Below are positions 35,459 through 43,553 of a DNA stretch of 64,000 nt, one piece after another. Position 1 is the stretch's first letter; every line of letters begins with the position of its first letter. Position numbers and translations under genes: made by a program. Source of the DNA: Vibrio sp. MEBiC08052 (lineage in GTDB: Bacteria > Pseudomonadota > Gammaproteobacteria > Enterobacterales > Vibrionaceae); the NCBI RefSeq assembly GCF_001506075.1, contig NZ_KQ947476.1, positions 347,217 through 411,216 of the forward strand, written 5' to 3'. The notes under the pieces are model-generated. The model worked only from the letters and a program-made list of their open reading frames with translations, was not told the DNA's origin and did not search any database.

Positions 35459-36634
35459 CTAACCGAGACGGTTGAGACGAACAACCGGAATATCTTTTCT
35501 GACTAAAGTACGGCTATTAATTGCTCTCATCGTTGTACCGGCAAGGTAGGCGTCCTGATGAGCATAGTAGCTGTTCAGCGGATGGTTATAGGTCTGGGGG
35601 ACTCTGGGAGGCTGGCCAATTAGGGGGGCTTGCCGGGAATTGTTCTTTTGAGACTGAATCGTCAGCACATCGCCAATTTTCAACGCCATCGGATTCGCAT
35701 GATACTGAGGATTCAAATCCAAGAGCTTTTTGGCAGACAAGCCATAACGCACCGCGATCTCCAGCCAGCTTTCCCGATGGTTGGTCCCGGGAATACGCTG
35801 CACGGTATGTAGTGTATCCGCTGTATGTTTTTGCTCATCCTGAACAGGTTGCTCCAACGGCCGCAGGACGACCGGCTCACGCGTGATCTCCAGTAACGCC
35901 TGAAGATCCAATCTGACCGCATGTTTGTCCAGCCATGTTTCATTCAAAGCATCAAGCTGTGCCCTTGTGATCGGTTTCTTCAGGTACAACAGATGCTGAT
36001 TATGCACATCCCGACAGCCAATCTTCCAGAACACCAGCAACGCATCATGCGCACAAGGACAACCTCTCGCCTGATTGAGTTTTTCATGCCGTGAAAGCGT
36101 GGCATAAAAACTCCCCGAACCGCCCGGCATCAGATGGTACTCCTGCACAAGCCGCGCCTGATGAAAATGGTAAATATATCCTTCGGTTGGCAGCCCCAGA
36201 TGGTCACCAACCTGAATCGCCGGCTGCACCGGAATAAATGCCTCTCGCACAAAACCGGAGCCAATCGGCTTGACCTGAATTGGATGCGGAACACTGATCC
36301 CCAAAGGACTGAGGTCATTAAAAGCCATAATCCGTTTGGGATCGTTATAAGCGGTATAGTAGGTATAACGGGTGCCATATTCCGTCGAATATTGGTTCTG
36401 CGGACTGGTTGTCAGCTCAACCTCCTGCCCTTTCAAGGCAAACCCATAGCGAATCATCGCGCGACGCGATTCATCCGAACAAGCGATTTCCAAATGATAT
36501 TCGAATCTGACATTCGGGATCTGATCCGGACGTTCGGGAAGCGTCGGAGCTGCGCTGTAAGAAGAAGTTGAAAAAGAAGACTGAAGATGATTCGATTCTG
36601 CGAGGATATCGGCATTGATTTTTGATTGAATCAT
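35459..36634 (-). CDS. LysM-domain protein near the eCIS locus
   Basis: 391 residues. The N-terminal part (about 40-260) is beta-rich and unrecognised (FEYHLEIACSDESRRAMIRYG; later a Cys-containing GCPCAHDALLVFW); a LysM domain lies about 275-335 (VQRIPGTNHRESWLEIAVRYGLSAKKLLDLN, ALKIGDVLTI). No signal peptide. It reads in the same direction as the eCIS genes but is separated from the DUF4157 protein by about 600 bp. LysM domains occur in tube-baseplate adaptors and in peptidoglycan-acting proteins; whether this is part of the particle, a cargo or an unrelated protein cannot be told. Confidence 0.8.
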   Translation of the reverse strand: MIQSKINADILAESNHLQSSFSTSSYSAAPTLPERPDQIPNVRFEYHLEIACSDESRRAMIRYGFALKGQEVELTTSPQNQYSTEYGTRYTYYTAYNDPKRIMAFNDLSPLGISVPHPIQVKPIGSGFVREAFIPVQPAIQVGDHLGLPTEGYIYHFHQARLVQEYHLMPGGSGSFYATLSRHEKLNQARGCPCAHDALLVFWKIGCRDVHNQHLLYLKKPITRAQLDALNETWLDKHAVRLDLQALLEITREPVVLRPLEQPVQDEQKHTADTLHTVQRIPGTNHRESWLEIAVRYGLSAKKLLDLNPQYHANPMALKIGDVLTIQSQKNNSRQAPLIGQPPRVPQTYNHPLNSYYAHQDAYLAGTTMRAINSRTLVRKDIPVVRLNRLG

Positions 36635-37034
36635 ACGGGTTCACTGACGTTTATTATTGATGAGTACTGTACTGTTTTTAACCAACGCGAATGAAACGCT
36701 ACAAGGTGCTTATTCTACACAAAAACCAATGGATGTGTATGCAATGCTCAGTTGCAATTGTAAAACATTGAACCAATGTAGCGATTCTGGGCGCTTTCTA
36801 TTAAACGCATCAATAATAACGTCAAAACCATTGATAAAGTCAAGCCAAAGCAAAATAACAACAACCGTATGTAAAGAGGTTATCGGTTCAGGACATCTCA
36901 TGCCCCGAACCGGAAAACAACATCATTTGAACAGGTGAAGGAGGTCGGCTCATTATCGCATGCGCAATCGTCTGAAAATTCGCCTGTTATATTTCAAACA
37001 ACCCATCGCGAAATTTCGCACCTCCAGTAGCGAC

Positions 37035-37215
37035 TCATTTGGCAATCGCATAGCGGATTCGATAACCATCCAGATCCGAGACAGTAAATGCCGTTGCAAA
37101 ATCCATATCAGCCGGAGCCTGAATCAGCGGAATATCTTTATTCAGATAGTGCTGATACGTTTGCCGGAATGTATGCTATCCGTCAACAAACAGACTTCAG
37201 ATAGTCGGGCCACAT
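37035..37215 (-). pseudogene. Remnant of a VOC/glyoxalase-family gene
   Basis: Read leftwards, the frame ending at 37035 encodes HTFRQTYQHYLNKDIPLIQ then ADMDFATAFTVSDLDGYRIRYAIAK and a stop, the C-terminal part of a vicinal-oxygen-chelate fold protein (DLDGYRIR is the typical last strand). Just upstream the frame is broken by a TAG, and a second frame gives MWPDYLKSV, suggesting a frameshift as well. The N-terminal half is missing. It sits 16 bp beyond the end of the DUF4157 gene. The adjoining 36635-37034 holds no convincing gene or site. Confidence 0.65.
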
Positions 37216-37231
37216 TTTTACTTCACGATAA

Positions 37232-39073
37232 CTAAGTCGTCATACCATCTAAAAAACTCGGGAATGCTGTGGTAATCCTTGTCTGTGCCGTCTGCAGCTT
37301 ACTGACATTTGATACATCGACCGTTACCTCAATGTCATGATATTCAATCCTGATCTCGCTACTCCTTCTATCACCTAAGACAGTAAAGTTCACTCCCCAG
37401 AGAGGAATCTGTGTTTGCTGGATATTATTTGTCACGTTTCCTCGCCATCTTTCAAGATTATTTGCAGCATAGCCAATCACCCCACTCAAATTAGCTCTTA
37501 CTGCGTCATCTCCAATGGCGTTCTGTAATTGCCTTCCGATTGTATTTCTCACTAACCCGGAAACCCACTCTTTGGGTAACGCCTTCTGCTGACCCTGAGC
37601 TGTAATAAAATCTTTTCTGGCTCCTCCATGGAGTATCCCTAAAATCAATCTCTTCTGATTGTCATTTCTAGGTTTGATCCATTTAGAGCGGTCATTAACA
37701 GGCCCTGCTCCCGCATCTCTATTTCTATGACCAATATCAATGAGAAGGTCTTTGATTCGTGCCTGATTTCCTCCCTGTTCAGCTTGCGTTTGATTTGCGA
37801 CTCTCAATTGCTGCTCAACTTGCTGGAGATATCTGACATGTCCCCTATCCCGAAAATAGGCAGCGTCCGAGTCAAATTCATCCAGATCAGCACCACCCGG
37901 TTCAGCTCGCTGTTGTGCACCATAAAAAAGATTCCCACCAGACCATTCAAAAAATGAATTCATTAATGCTTCCCAAAATTCATTTTGCCCGACATCGCCC
38001 GGACCATGTCCATTTTTTACACCGTCATAGGCGATTTTAAATCCATCAATCGTTGTATTGATGTAATTTCCCTGCTGTATGGTGATATTTCCATTAATCT
38101 GAGAAATGGGTTGGGTCGTCCACGCTGCATCAAAATACTGATGATGCCGATCTATCGTATTATCTCTTGGATCAACATTTGGATCAGGATTGAAGAATCG
38201 AAGATGTTGAAAAGTTGTCGCAAGCTGCCTGACCGTTAGTTGATTTAATGAGGGAAGGTAAGACCTTCTCACTTCATATTGATCCTGTTGCCCCAGATGA
38301 TTCAATCCTTTTAACAAGTGTGTATGCGCAATAATATGATGAACTTGCCCATTTTGTAATTCGTAAGGATCCGCTGAGCGATTCTCTCCGTTCGGATGTA
38401 CTGCCGGAAGCCATGGGGGTAACTGAGGTGCATGTTGCCCTTCCCCCTGTTGTTGTCCACCGCCATTATTTCGCCCTTGCCACCACTGCCGGAGCAACAA
38501 TGCTGCTCCGGTAAGCACAGTACCACCAATCGCTACAGCACCTAGCAAGTGTGCTGGCGAAAATTCAACTCGTTGTATGGGGTCACTGCTTGTTTCAATA
38601 GGCTTCCTGATCAGATTTCGTGGTGTTTGGGAATAAAGCTGCATCGCGCGATTTCCCATCTCATCAGCTTCTTTCTCTAACCCCTGATCATCATTGATAT
38701 TCACCCCGGATTTCATTTGCATCGTCGGTTTGACCCGCCCCTGCTTTTGCTGCACCACATGCCATGCTTCATGGGGTAAATGTTTCTCCTGCCCCGGTGC
38801 CAGGTGAATATCCGAACCCTGCGCATAAGCGTGCGCATTGAGTTGCGCCGGTTTGGCCGAGTTGTAATGAACGTTGACATCATCCATTGCATGACCAGAG
38901 AGACTCTCAACACCAGATTTCAACTGATCCGGCAGGCCGGTATGGTTCGGTTGCTGCTGAATGACAGGCGTTTTAGTTCGCCGGTTATCTTCCAGTGTTG
39001 TCCGGCGTGTTTGCCGCTGCGCGGCCCGTTGCCGGAACAGCGTCGGTTTGGATTTCAGTTCTGCGTGCGCCAT
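37232..39073 (-). CDS. eCIS core-domain (DUF4157) protein, probable cargo toxin
   Basis: 613 residues. Residues about 45-115 form the DUF4157 (eCIS core) domain with LPHEAWHVVQQKQGRVKPT; the HEAWH zinc-protease-like motif is at about 101-105. DUF4157 proteins are the hallmark of eCIS loci and commonly carry toxins to the particle. After it come a hydrophobic segment (about 171-193), a Gly/Gln-rich linker and a large C-terminal region (about 230-613) I cannot assign; it holds QVHHIIAHTHL near 243-253, slightly HNH-nuclease-like. No secretion signal, as expected for cargo loaded into a particle. It follows the AAA+ gene by 12 bp. Confidence 0.88.
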   Translation of the reverse strand: MAHAELKSKPTLFRQRAAQRQTRRTTLEDNRRTKTPVIQQQPNHTGLPDQLKSGVESLSGHAMDDVNVHYNSAKPAQLNAHAYAQGSDIHLAPGQEKHLPHEAWHVVQQKQGRVKPTMQMKSGVNINDDQGLEKEADEMGNRAMQLYSQTPRNLIRKPIETSSDPIQRVEFSPAHLLGAVAIGGTVLTGAALLLRQWWQGRNNGGGQQQGEGQHAPQLPPWLPAVHPNGENRSADPYELQNGQVHHIIAHTHLLKGLNHLGQQDQYEVRRSYLPSLNQLTVRQLATTFQHLRFFNPDPNVDPRDNTIDRHHQYFDAAWTTQPISQINGNITIQQGNYINTTIDGFKIAYDGVKNGHGPGDVGQNEFWEALMNSFFEWSGGNLFYGAQQRAEPGGADLDEFDSDAAYFRDRGHVRYLQQVEQQLRVANQTQAEQGGNQARIKDLLIDIGHRNRDAGAGPVNDRSKWIKPRNDNQKRLILGILHGGARKDFITAQGQQKALPKEWVSGLVRNTIGRQLQNAIGDDAVRANLSGVIGYAANNLERWRGNVTNNIQQTQIPLWGVNFTVLGDRRSSEIRIEYHDIEVTVDVSNVSKLQTAQTRITTAFPSFLDGMTT

Positions 39074-39085
39074 ACAGCCTCCTGC

Positions 39086-40444
39086 TCAGTTGAGCTTGAT
39101 GGTTTTATTATCTTTGAGGAATTCCTGCCGGATGCTATTGAGCAATTCATCCCGCTGGACGACCCTTGCTCCGCGACGAATCGCTTGTAGCGCACACTGG
39201 CGAAGAATGTTGACGATCTGCCCGCCGGTGACTTCAAACTCCGTAGCAATCTGCTGCAACTGAATCTCCGGACTGAGCTCACAGACATTGTCAAAAGCAT
39301 TGCGCCATAGCTGTAAGCGCTCATCCGGGCCGGGAATCGCAAACTGGATCATGCTTTGAAAACGGCGGGTAAAGGCTTCATCCATATTGGCTTTGAGATT
39401 GGTTGCCAGAATCACCGTCCCGGGAAAATCTTCAATACGCTGCAACAGATAACCCGTTTGCTGATTGGCGTGGCGATCATTCGATGAGGTCGCCTCGGTG
39501 CGCTTACCGAACAGCGCATCCGCTTCATCAAAGAACAGAATCCAGTCTTTATAGCTGGCGGCATCAAAGACTTTGGCGAGATTCTTCTCGGTTTCACCGA
39601 TATATTTGGAAACCACCATCGACAGATCGACCCGATAAACCGCTCTTCCGGTTGATTGACCCAACAATGCTGCCGTCAGCGTTTTTCCGGTTCCGGGCGG
39701 GCCGGAGAAGACGGCGCGAAACCCCGGTTTGACCTTCTGATCGAGATGCCACTCATGCATCAGCGTGGCACCATAGGCCAGCCATGCACGAATCTCTTCA
39801 ACCTGATTCATCACCCGATAATCCAGCACTAAGTCTTTCCATTGCAGTGGTGTTTCCAGAATATGAGCCGGGAAACTCATACTCAGCTCCGGACGAATCT
39901 GTTCTCCGGTAATCAGGTAGTTCAGCCACGATTCACTGGCTTTAAACACCCCGGCCCAGTCAGGCAAAGCCGGGTCGGCAGGGAGCAGTTCGGTGACCTG
40001 TTCGGCCATCAATCGGTGATGCGGTGAAAGAATGTACATCACTTCCAGCCGCCACTGCGGATCATTGGCTGTCACTAAAAAATTCAGCGTCTGACCGGTC
40101 GGGATAAAGCCACCGAATGCTTTGTCTGTGATGCCACCAAACTCACTGAATCCCCGATCAATCAGCTGGTTCATCCCAAACAGAATATCCAGCACTTCCG
40201 GGCGGATCGCCGGTGCCAGCGCTAAATCAAGCGCCAGACGCTCAAAAGTGTTCAGCTCCCATTCCAGAACCAGATTGGCAAACAGGCTATCATTGAGTTC
40301 AAGCGATGGCGGCGGAATTTCTAACCAGTGATTTTCATGCCCCTCCTGTTTGAGATAACTACAGATCACTTGATTGATAACCATGGAAAGCCACTCCATC
40401 TCCAGATAGAGTGTATTTAAGTTACGTTCCGGCGGGATAATCAT
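39086..40444 (-). CDS. eCIS AAA+ ATPase (Pvc15/Afp15-like)
   Basis: About 452 residues. N-terminal helical part of about 200 residues, then an AAA+ module with Walker A (FSGPPGTGKTLTAALLG) and Walker B (WILFFDEADALFGKR), and arginine-containing FTRRFQSMIQF. In PVC/Afp systems the ATPase is needed for loading the effector and/or assembly but is not in the finished particle. Start chosen at the second of two adjacent ATG codons, 5 nt after GGAGG; a GTG further upstream is open but unlikely. Next to the DUF4157 protein, its expected client. Confidence 0.93.
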   Translation of the reverse strand: MIIPPERNLNTLYLEMEWLSMVINQVICSYLKQEGHENHWLEIPPPSLELNDSLFANLVLEWELNTFERLALDLALAPAIRPEVLDILFGMNQLIDRGFSEFGGITDKAFGGFIPTGQTLNFLVTANDPQWRLEVMYILSPHHRLMAEQVTELLPADPALPDWAGVFKASESWLNYLITGEQIRPELSMSFPAHILETPLQWKDLVLDYRVMNQVEEIRAWLAYGATLMHEWHLDQKVKPGFRAVFSGPPGTGKTLTAALLGQSTGRAVYRVDLSMVVSKYIGETEKNLAKVFDAASYKDWILFFDEADALFGKRTEATSSNDRHANQQTGYLLQRIEDFPGTVILATNLKANMDEAFTRRFQSMIQFAIPGPDERLQLWRNAFDNVCELSPEIQLQQIATEFEVTGGQIVNILRQCALQAIRRGARVVQRDELLNSIRQEFLKDNKTIKLN

Positions 40445-40573
40445 CATCCCCTCCTTCGTTGTCGAGACGCTGTAATAGAGACCCGTCGTGACCATCACCG
40501 TCACGATAGCCCCCTGAATACACCAGCCTCAGCCAGTCATATTCAGGGACAGCGGCATCCCGTCTCAACCTCG

Positions 40574-41698
40574 TTATGCGGCAAAAGCGGCTGCTTTGGC
40601 GGCATTCAACCCAGCTTGCAGTGAGTTGAGTTTGGTCGTTGCCCGCGCCAGTTCAGCCTGCGCATATTCCAACTGAGTATCAGCCATATTACTGGCCTCG
40701 AGTGCTTGTTGATAATCACTGACTGCCTGATGATAGGCCTTCTGAATCAGGGTCAGTAACGCGGTATCCTGCTGACTTTGAATAATGGTTTTGAGCTGGG
40801 CAATTTTCATCTCAGACTGTATGGAAATATTGGTCAGCACGGTTTTGATTTGCTGATACGCTTTTTTGGCCTGCACTACATCCGCGCGAGATTTCACCAG
40901 ATTTTGCTGCACTTCGGCAGCAGCTTCATCATCTTTGGCATCTTCAAGTTGCGCCGTCAGACTGGCGTGATTCTCTTCCACATCGAGCATATGGCTAAGT
41001 CGGGATTGTGTCTGTTGCTGCACATTCTGTAGTTGAGTCATCAATGTTTCTACACTTTGTAATGCTGTTGACGCACGCTCAAACAACGTATGACTCTGAG
41101 CCTGATCGACATCACCACCGGTCAGCAGTGCTTCAAGATGGACGGACTGTTGCAGTTCAAGATCTGAAACCGAATAGGATTCACTGGCAGAAGAAACCGT
41201 CGCATAACAACTCTGCAAAGCTGTCAGTGTCGTTGCGATTGCCTGATTTGCATCGGTTGTTGCCTGCCCGAGCGTACTGACCAGCTCATCGGGAATCGCC
41301 TTATTCACGGCTTTTTGTCGGTTGACGAAATCAGTCAGTTTTTCAATAACATCCACAGAAAAAATAAGCTGATTGATCAGATTAGCAACATTCTGAGAAG
41401 TGCTGGTGACCCCCTCTTTTGTCGTCTTGGTCTGATGATTGACGATCTGAGAATACTGTTTCAGTTCTGCAACCTGAGAGACCACCAGTTTCACCTGATT
41501 GAACTGACTCAACGCGGTATTCTTCTTCGCTTCAGCATCTGTAAGTAGCTGAGCAAAATGACCCTGTTTATCGGTAAGCGAGTTGACGACAGCATTCATT
41601 TCATCAATCTGATATTGCACATTGGCAACCTGACTGGTCAATGACTCAATCTCAAAATTCTTCTGCTCGGCAATACCAACTTTCATTGTTGTTTGCAT
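40574..41698 (-). CDS. eCIS-linked coiled-coil protein 2
   Basis: 374 residues, almost entirely heptad-rich helix (Gln, Ala, Ser, Thr) from residue 10 to the alanine-rich end; no cysteine motif, signal or membrane segment. Sequence such as ALSQFNQVKLVVSQVAELKQ shows the periodicity. No family recognised. It sits 22 bp after the larger coiled-coil gene (good ribosome-binding site, GGAGAATT), inside the eCIS locus between the tape-measure and AAA+ genes. It may be a structural or fibre component or a cargo; the data do not decide. Confidence 0.85.
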   Translation of the reverse strand: MQTTMKVGIAEQKNFEIESLTSQVANVQYQIDEMNAVVNSLTDKQGHFAQLLTDAEAKKNTALSQFNQVKLVVSQVAELKQYSQIVNHQTKTTKEGVTSTSQNVANLINQLIFSVDVIEKLTDFVNRQKAVNKAIPDELVSTLGQATTDANQAIATTLTALQSCYATVSSASESYSVSDLELQQSVHLEALLTGGDVDQAQSHTLFERASTALQSVETLMTQLQNVQQQTQSRLSHMLDVEENHASLTAQLEDAKDDEAAAEVQQNLVKSRADVVQAKKAYQQIKTVLTNISIQSEMKIAQLKTIIQSQQDTALLTLIQKAYHQAVSDYQQALEASNMADTQLEYAQAELARATTKLNSLQAGLNAAKAAAFAA

Positions 41699-41720
41699 AA
41701 ATAATTCTCCAGATTATTGA

Positions 41721-43484
41721 TTATTCCTGCTCATCATCGGATTCGTTTTTTTTAGCGGAACGACGTGCTTTCTTTTCTTCACTGTCATCTTTATCCGTCA
41801 CTTGTGCTGTCGATGCCGAGGGTTGTAGCTGCCCCAGATAATCTTCACCAGGAATAATCATGACGGGATCAGTATCCAGTGCGGAAAGCGACGACGCATA
41901 GTGTCCCTGATCCACACCAGACGCTGGTGTAGTGAGCACGACGGGGATATAGGATGAGCCCGCAATCAGTGGATTACCGAAGTTATCAGTCATGTCATCA
42001 GGTACTGCAGCGGCCATCCAGTGGACACGTTTCTCGTTTTTCACCACGCTGGACTCGATATGAGCCAGTTGATAGTTGGCACTGGACACCTGCATTGCAA
42101 TTGACTGATTAAAATAGAAATTCAGTGCACTGTGCCCGGCTTTCGGTGGCAAAGGTGCGACCATCAGTCCGCCGGTCAACGGTTGGTAGGCGGGTAACAA
42201 CATGACACGGAACTCTGGTTCATACTTCCCTTTGTTGCCCGTCACCATGAACAGGATTTGCCGGGACTCGTCATCAAAGCTGATTTTTTGCGCAACAGGT
42301 AGCGGAGTCAGTAATGTCACCGCCGGAGAAGCACTTGAAAGTACATTACTGTATGAACCGATATATTTCTGATACGTCAAATCCAGTACAGCATACATAT
42401 ACACCAGATAATCGCGTCCCAGTTCCAGAGGTTTTCCGGCAAAATCTAAGCAGGAATCGCCGTATTTGAGGGTAGTCTGATAATGCCCTTGATCGTCTGG
42501 CGTCACCTCGGTAAACCGATCTTTCTGATATTCGGCAAAGGTCGATTCAACCTGATCCTGTTTGATGCTGGACTTTTTATCAGCACTGACGACGAAGACA
42601 AAATAATGTGGTGCGGGATCCGGTAATGCACTATCGGTCTTACCTAACTGTGCAGCGCATTGCTCCGGCAGTTGAGTGAATGCCGATGTAAATGGCTGGA
42701 AACTCACCGTGATCTGCTGATCCCCTTGGGCAACCGCAGTCAGATTAAAGTTCAGAGTGTCATTGCCGTCCTGAACGGTTTCATCGATCGCACTTTCCGC
42801 CGACTGTGCATCTTCCAGTGCACCTTCGGCTTGTTTTTCGGTTTGACTGGCGGAGGATAGAGCCTCCTGATCCGCAACTCTGGCAGACGACAGCGATTTG
42901 AACTGAGTCTGAGAAACTGCCAGCAGTTTTTCCAGCTCCGACTTAGAACGGGTCGCGCTCGACTCCAGCTCTTTTGCTATAACTTCAGAACTGGAAGACG
43001 ACGCTTCCATCGCCTTCTGAGATGCATATTCGGCCTGATTGGCGGTTTCCCGGATAAAAGCGTTGGCCTCCAGTGTCTTTTTGTAAATATCTGTACCGTA
43101 GCAGGCAGCAGCGGCAACATTCAGAGCACTACCGATATCAGCCGCCAGTTTGGCAACTGCGGTCGCCGCCGTCTGAACATTGGTTGCTGCCGTCGCACTA
43201 TTGCTCACGGTTGTGGCAACATTGCTCTGAATCAGATGAGTCGATTCAACCAGATTGTTCATCAGATTATCGTTTTTCACCCCTTGTTGATTGATCAACC
43301 GGACAGCCTCCAACTGTTCAATGGTGGCTTCCAGATTGTCGTGCGCCGTCAGTTGTGCACCTTGCGCATAATACAAACTGTATTGTGCACTCCGCCGCTG
43401 AGATGCCAGCTTTTGTTGCTGGGCATACAAAGCATCAAGAGATGTCCCTACCACTTCTTGCAAGTTTTCCTGATACGAGTTCAT
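41721..43484 (-). CDS. eCIS-linked coiled-coil/beta protein 1
   Basis: About 587 residues. Residues 1-230 are coiled-coil (STHLIQSNVATTVSNSATAA, then SEVIAKELESSATRSKSELE); about 240-560 is beta-rich with Ig-like or fibronectin-like alternation (TLNFNLTAVAQGDQQITVSF; RDYLVYMYAVLDLTYQKY); the last 30 residues are charged (KKARRSAKKNESDDEQE). Start at an ATG with AAGGTGAA upstream; a GTG 39 bp upstream is weaker. It occupies the place where tail-fibre and effector genes occur in PVC loci, yet shows no similarity to the phage-like fibre. A role as surface or host-contact component is possible. Confidence 0.85.
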   Translation of the reverse strand: MNSYQENLQEVVGTSLDALYAQQQKLASQRRSAQYSLYYAQGAQLTAHDNLEATIEQLEAVRLINQQGVKNDNLMNNLVESTHLIQSNVATTVSNSATAATNVQTAATAVAKLAADIGSALNVAAAACYGTDIYKKTLEANAFIRETANQAEYASQKAMEASSSSSEVIAKELESSATRSKSELEKLLAVSQTQFKSLSSARVADQEALSSASQTEKQAEGALEDAQSAESAIDETVQDGNDTLNFNLTAVAQGDQQITVSFQPFTSAFTQLPEQCAAQLGKTDSALPDPAPHYFVFVVSADKKSSIKQDQVESTFAEYQKDRFTEVTPDDQGHYQTTLKYGDSCLDFAGKPLELGRDYLVYMYAVLDLTYQKYIGSYSNVLSSASPAVTLLTPLPVAQKISFDDESRQILFMVTGNKGKYEPEFRVMLLPAYQPLTGGLMVAPLPPKAGHSALNFYFNQSIAMQVSSANYQLAHIESSVVKNEKRVHWMAAAVPDDMTDNFGNPLIAGSSYIPVVLTTPASGVDQGHYASSLSALDTDPVMIIPGEDYLGQLQPSASTAQVTDKDDSEEKKARRSAKKNESDDEQE

Positions 43485-43553
43485 AAGTTCACCTTGCCCT
43501 TCGTCGGTTAATTGGTGATTCACAATTCACAGTACAAACGACCAACCCGAAGG

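Noticed and set aside
36657-37235. Two plus-strand open frames (93 and 91 codons) in the gap beside the eCIS
   Set aside because: Composition is unlike protein and the second is antisense to the VOC remnant; no ribosome-binding sites.
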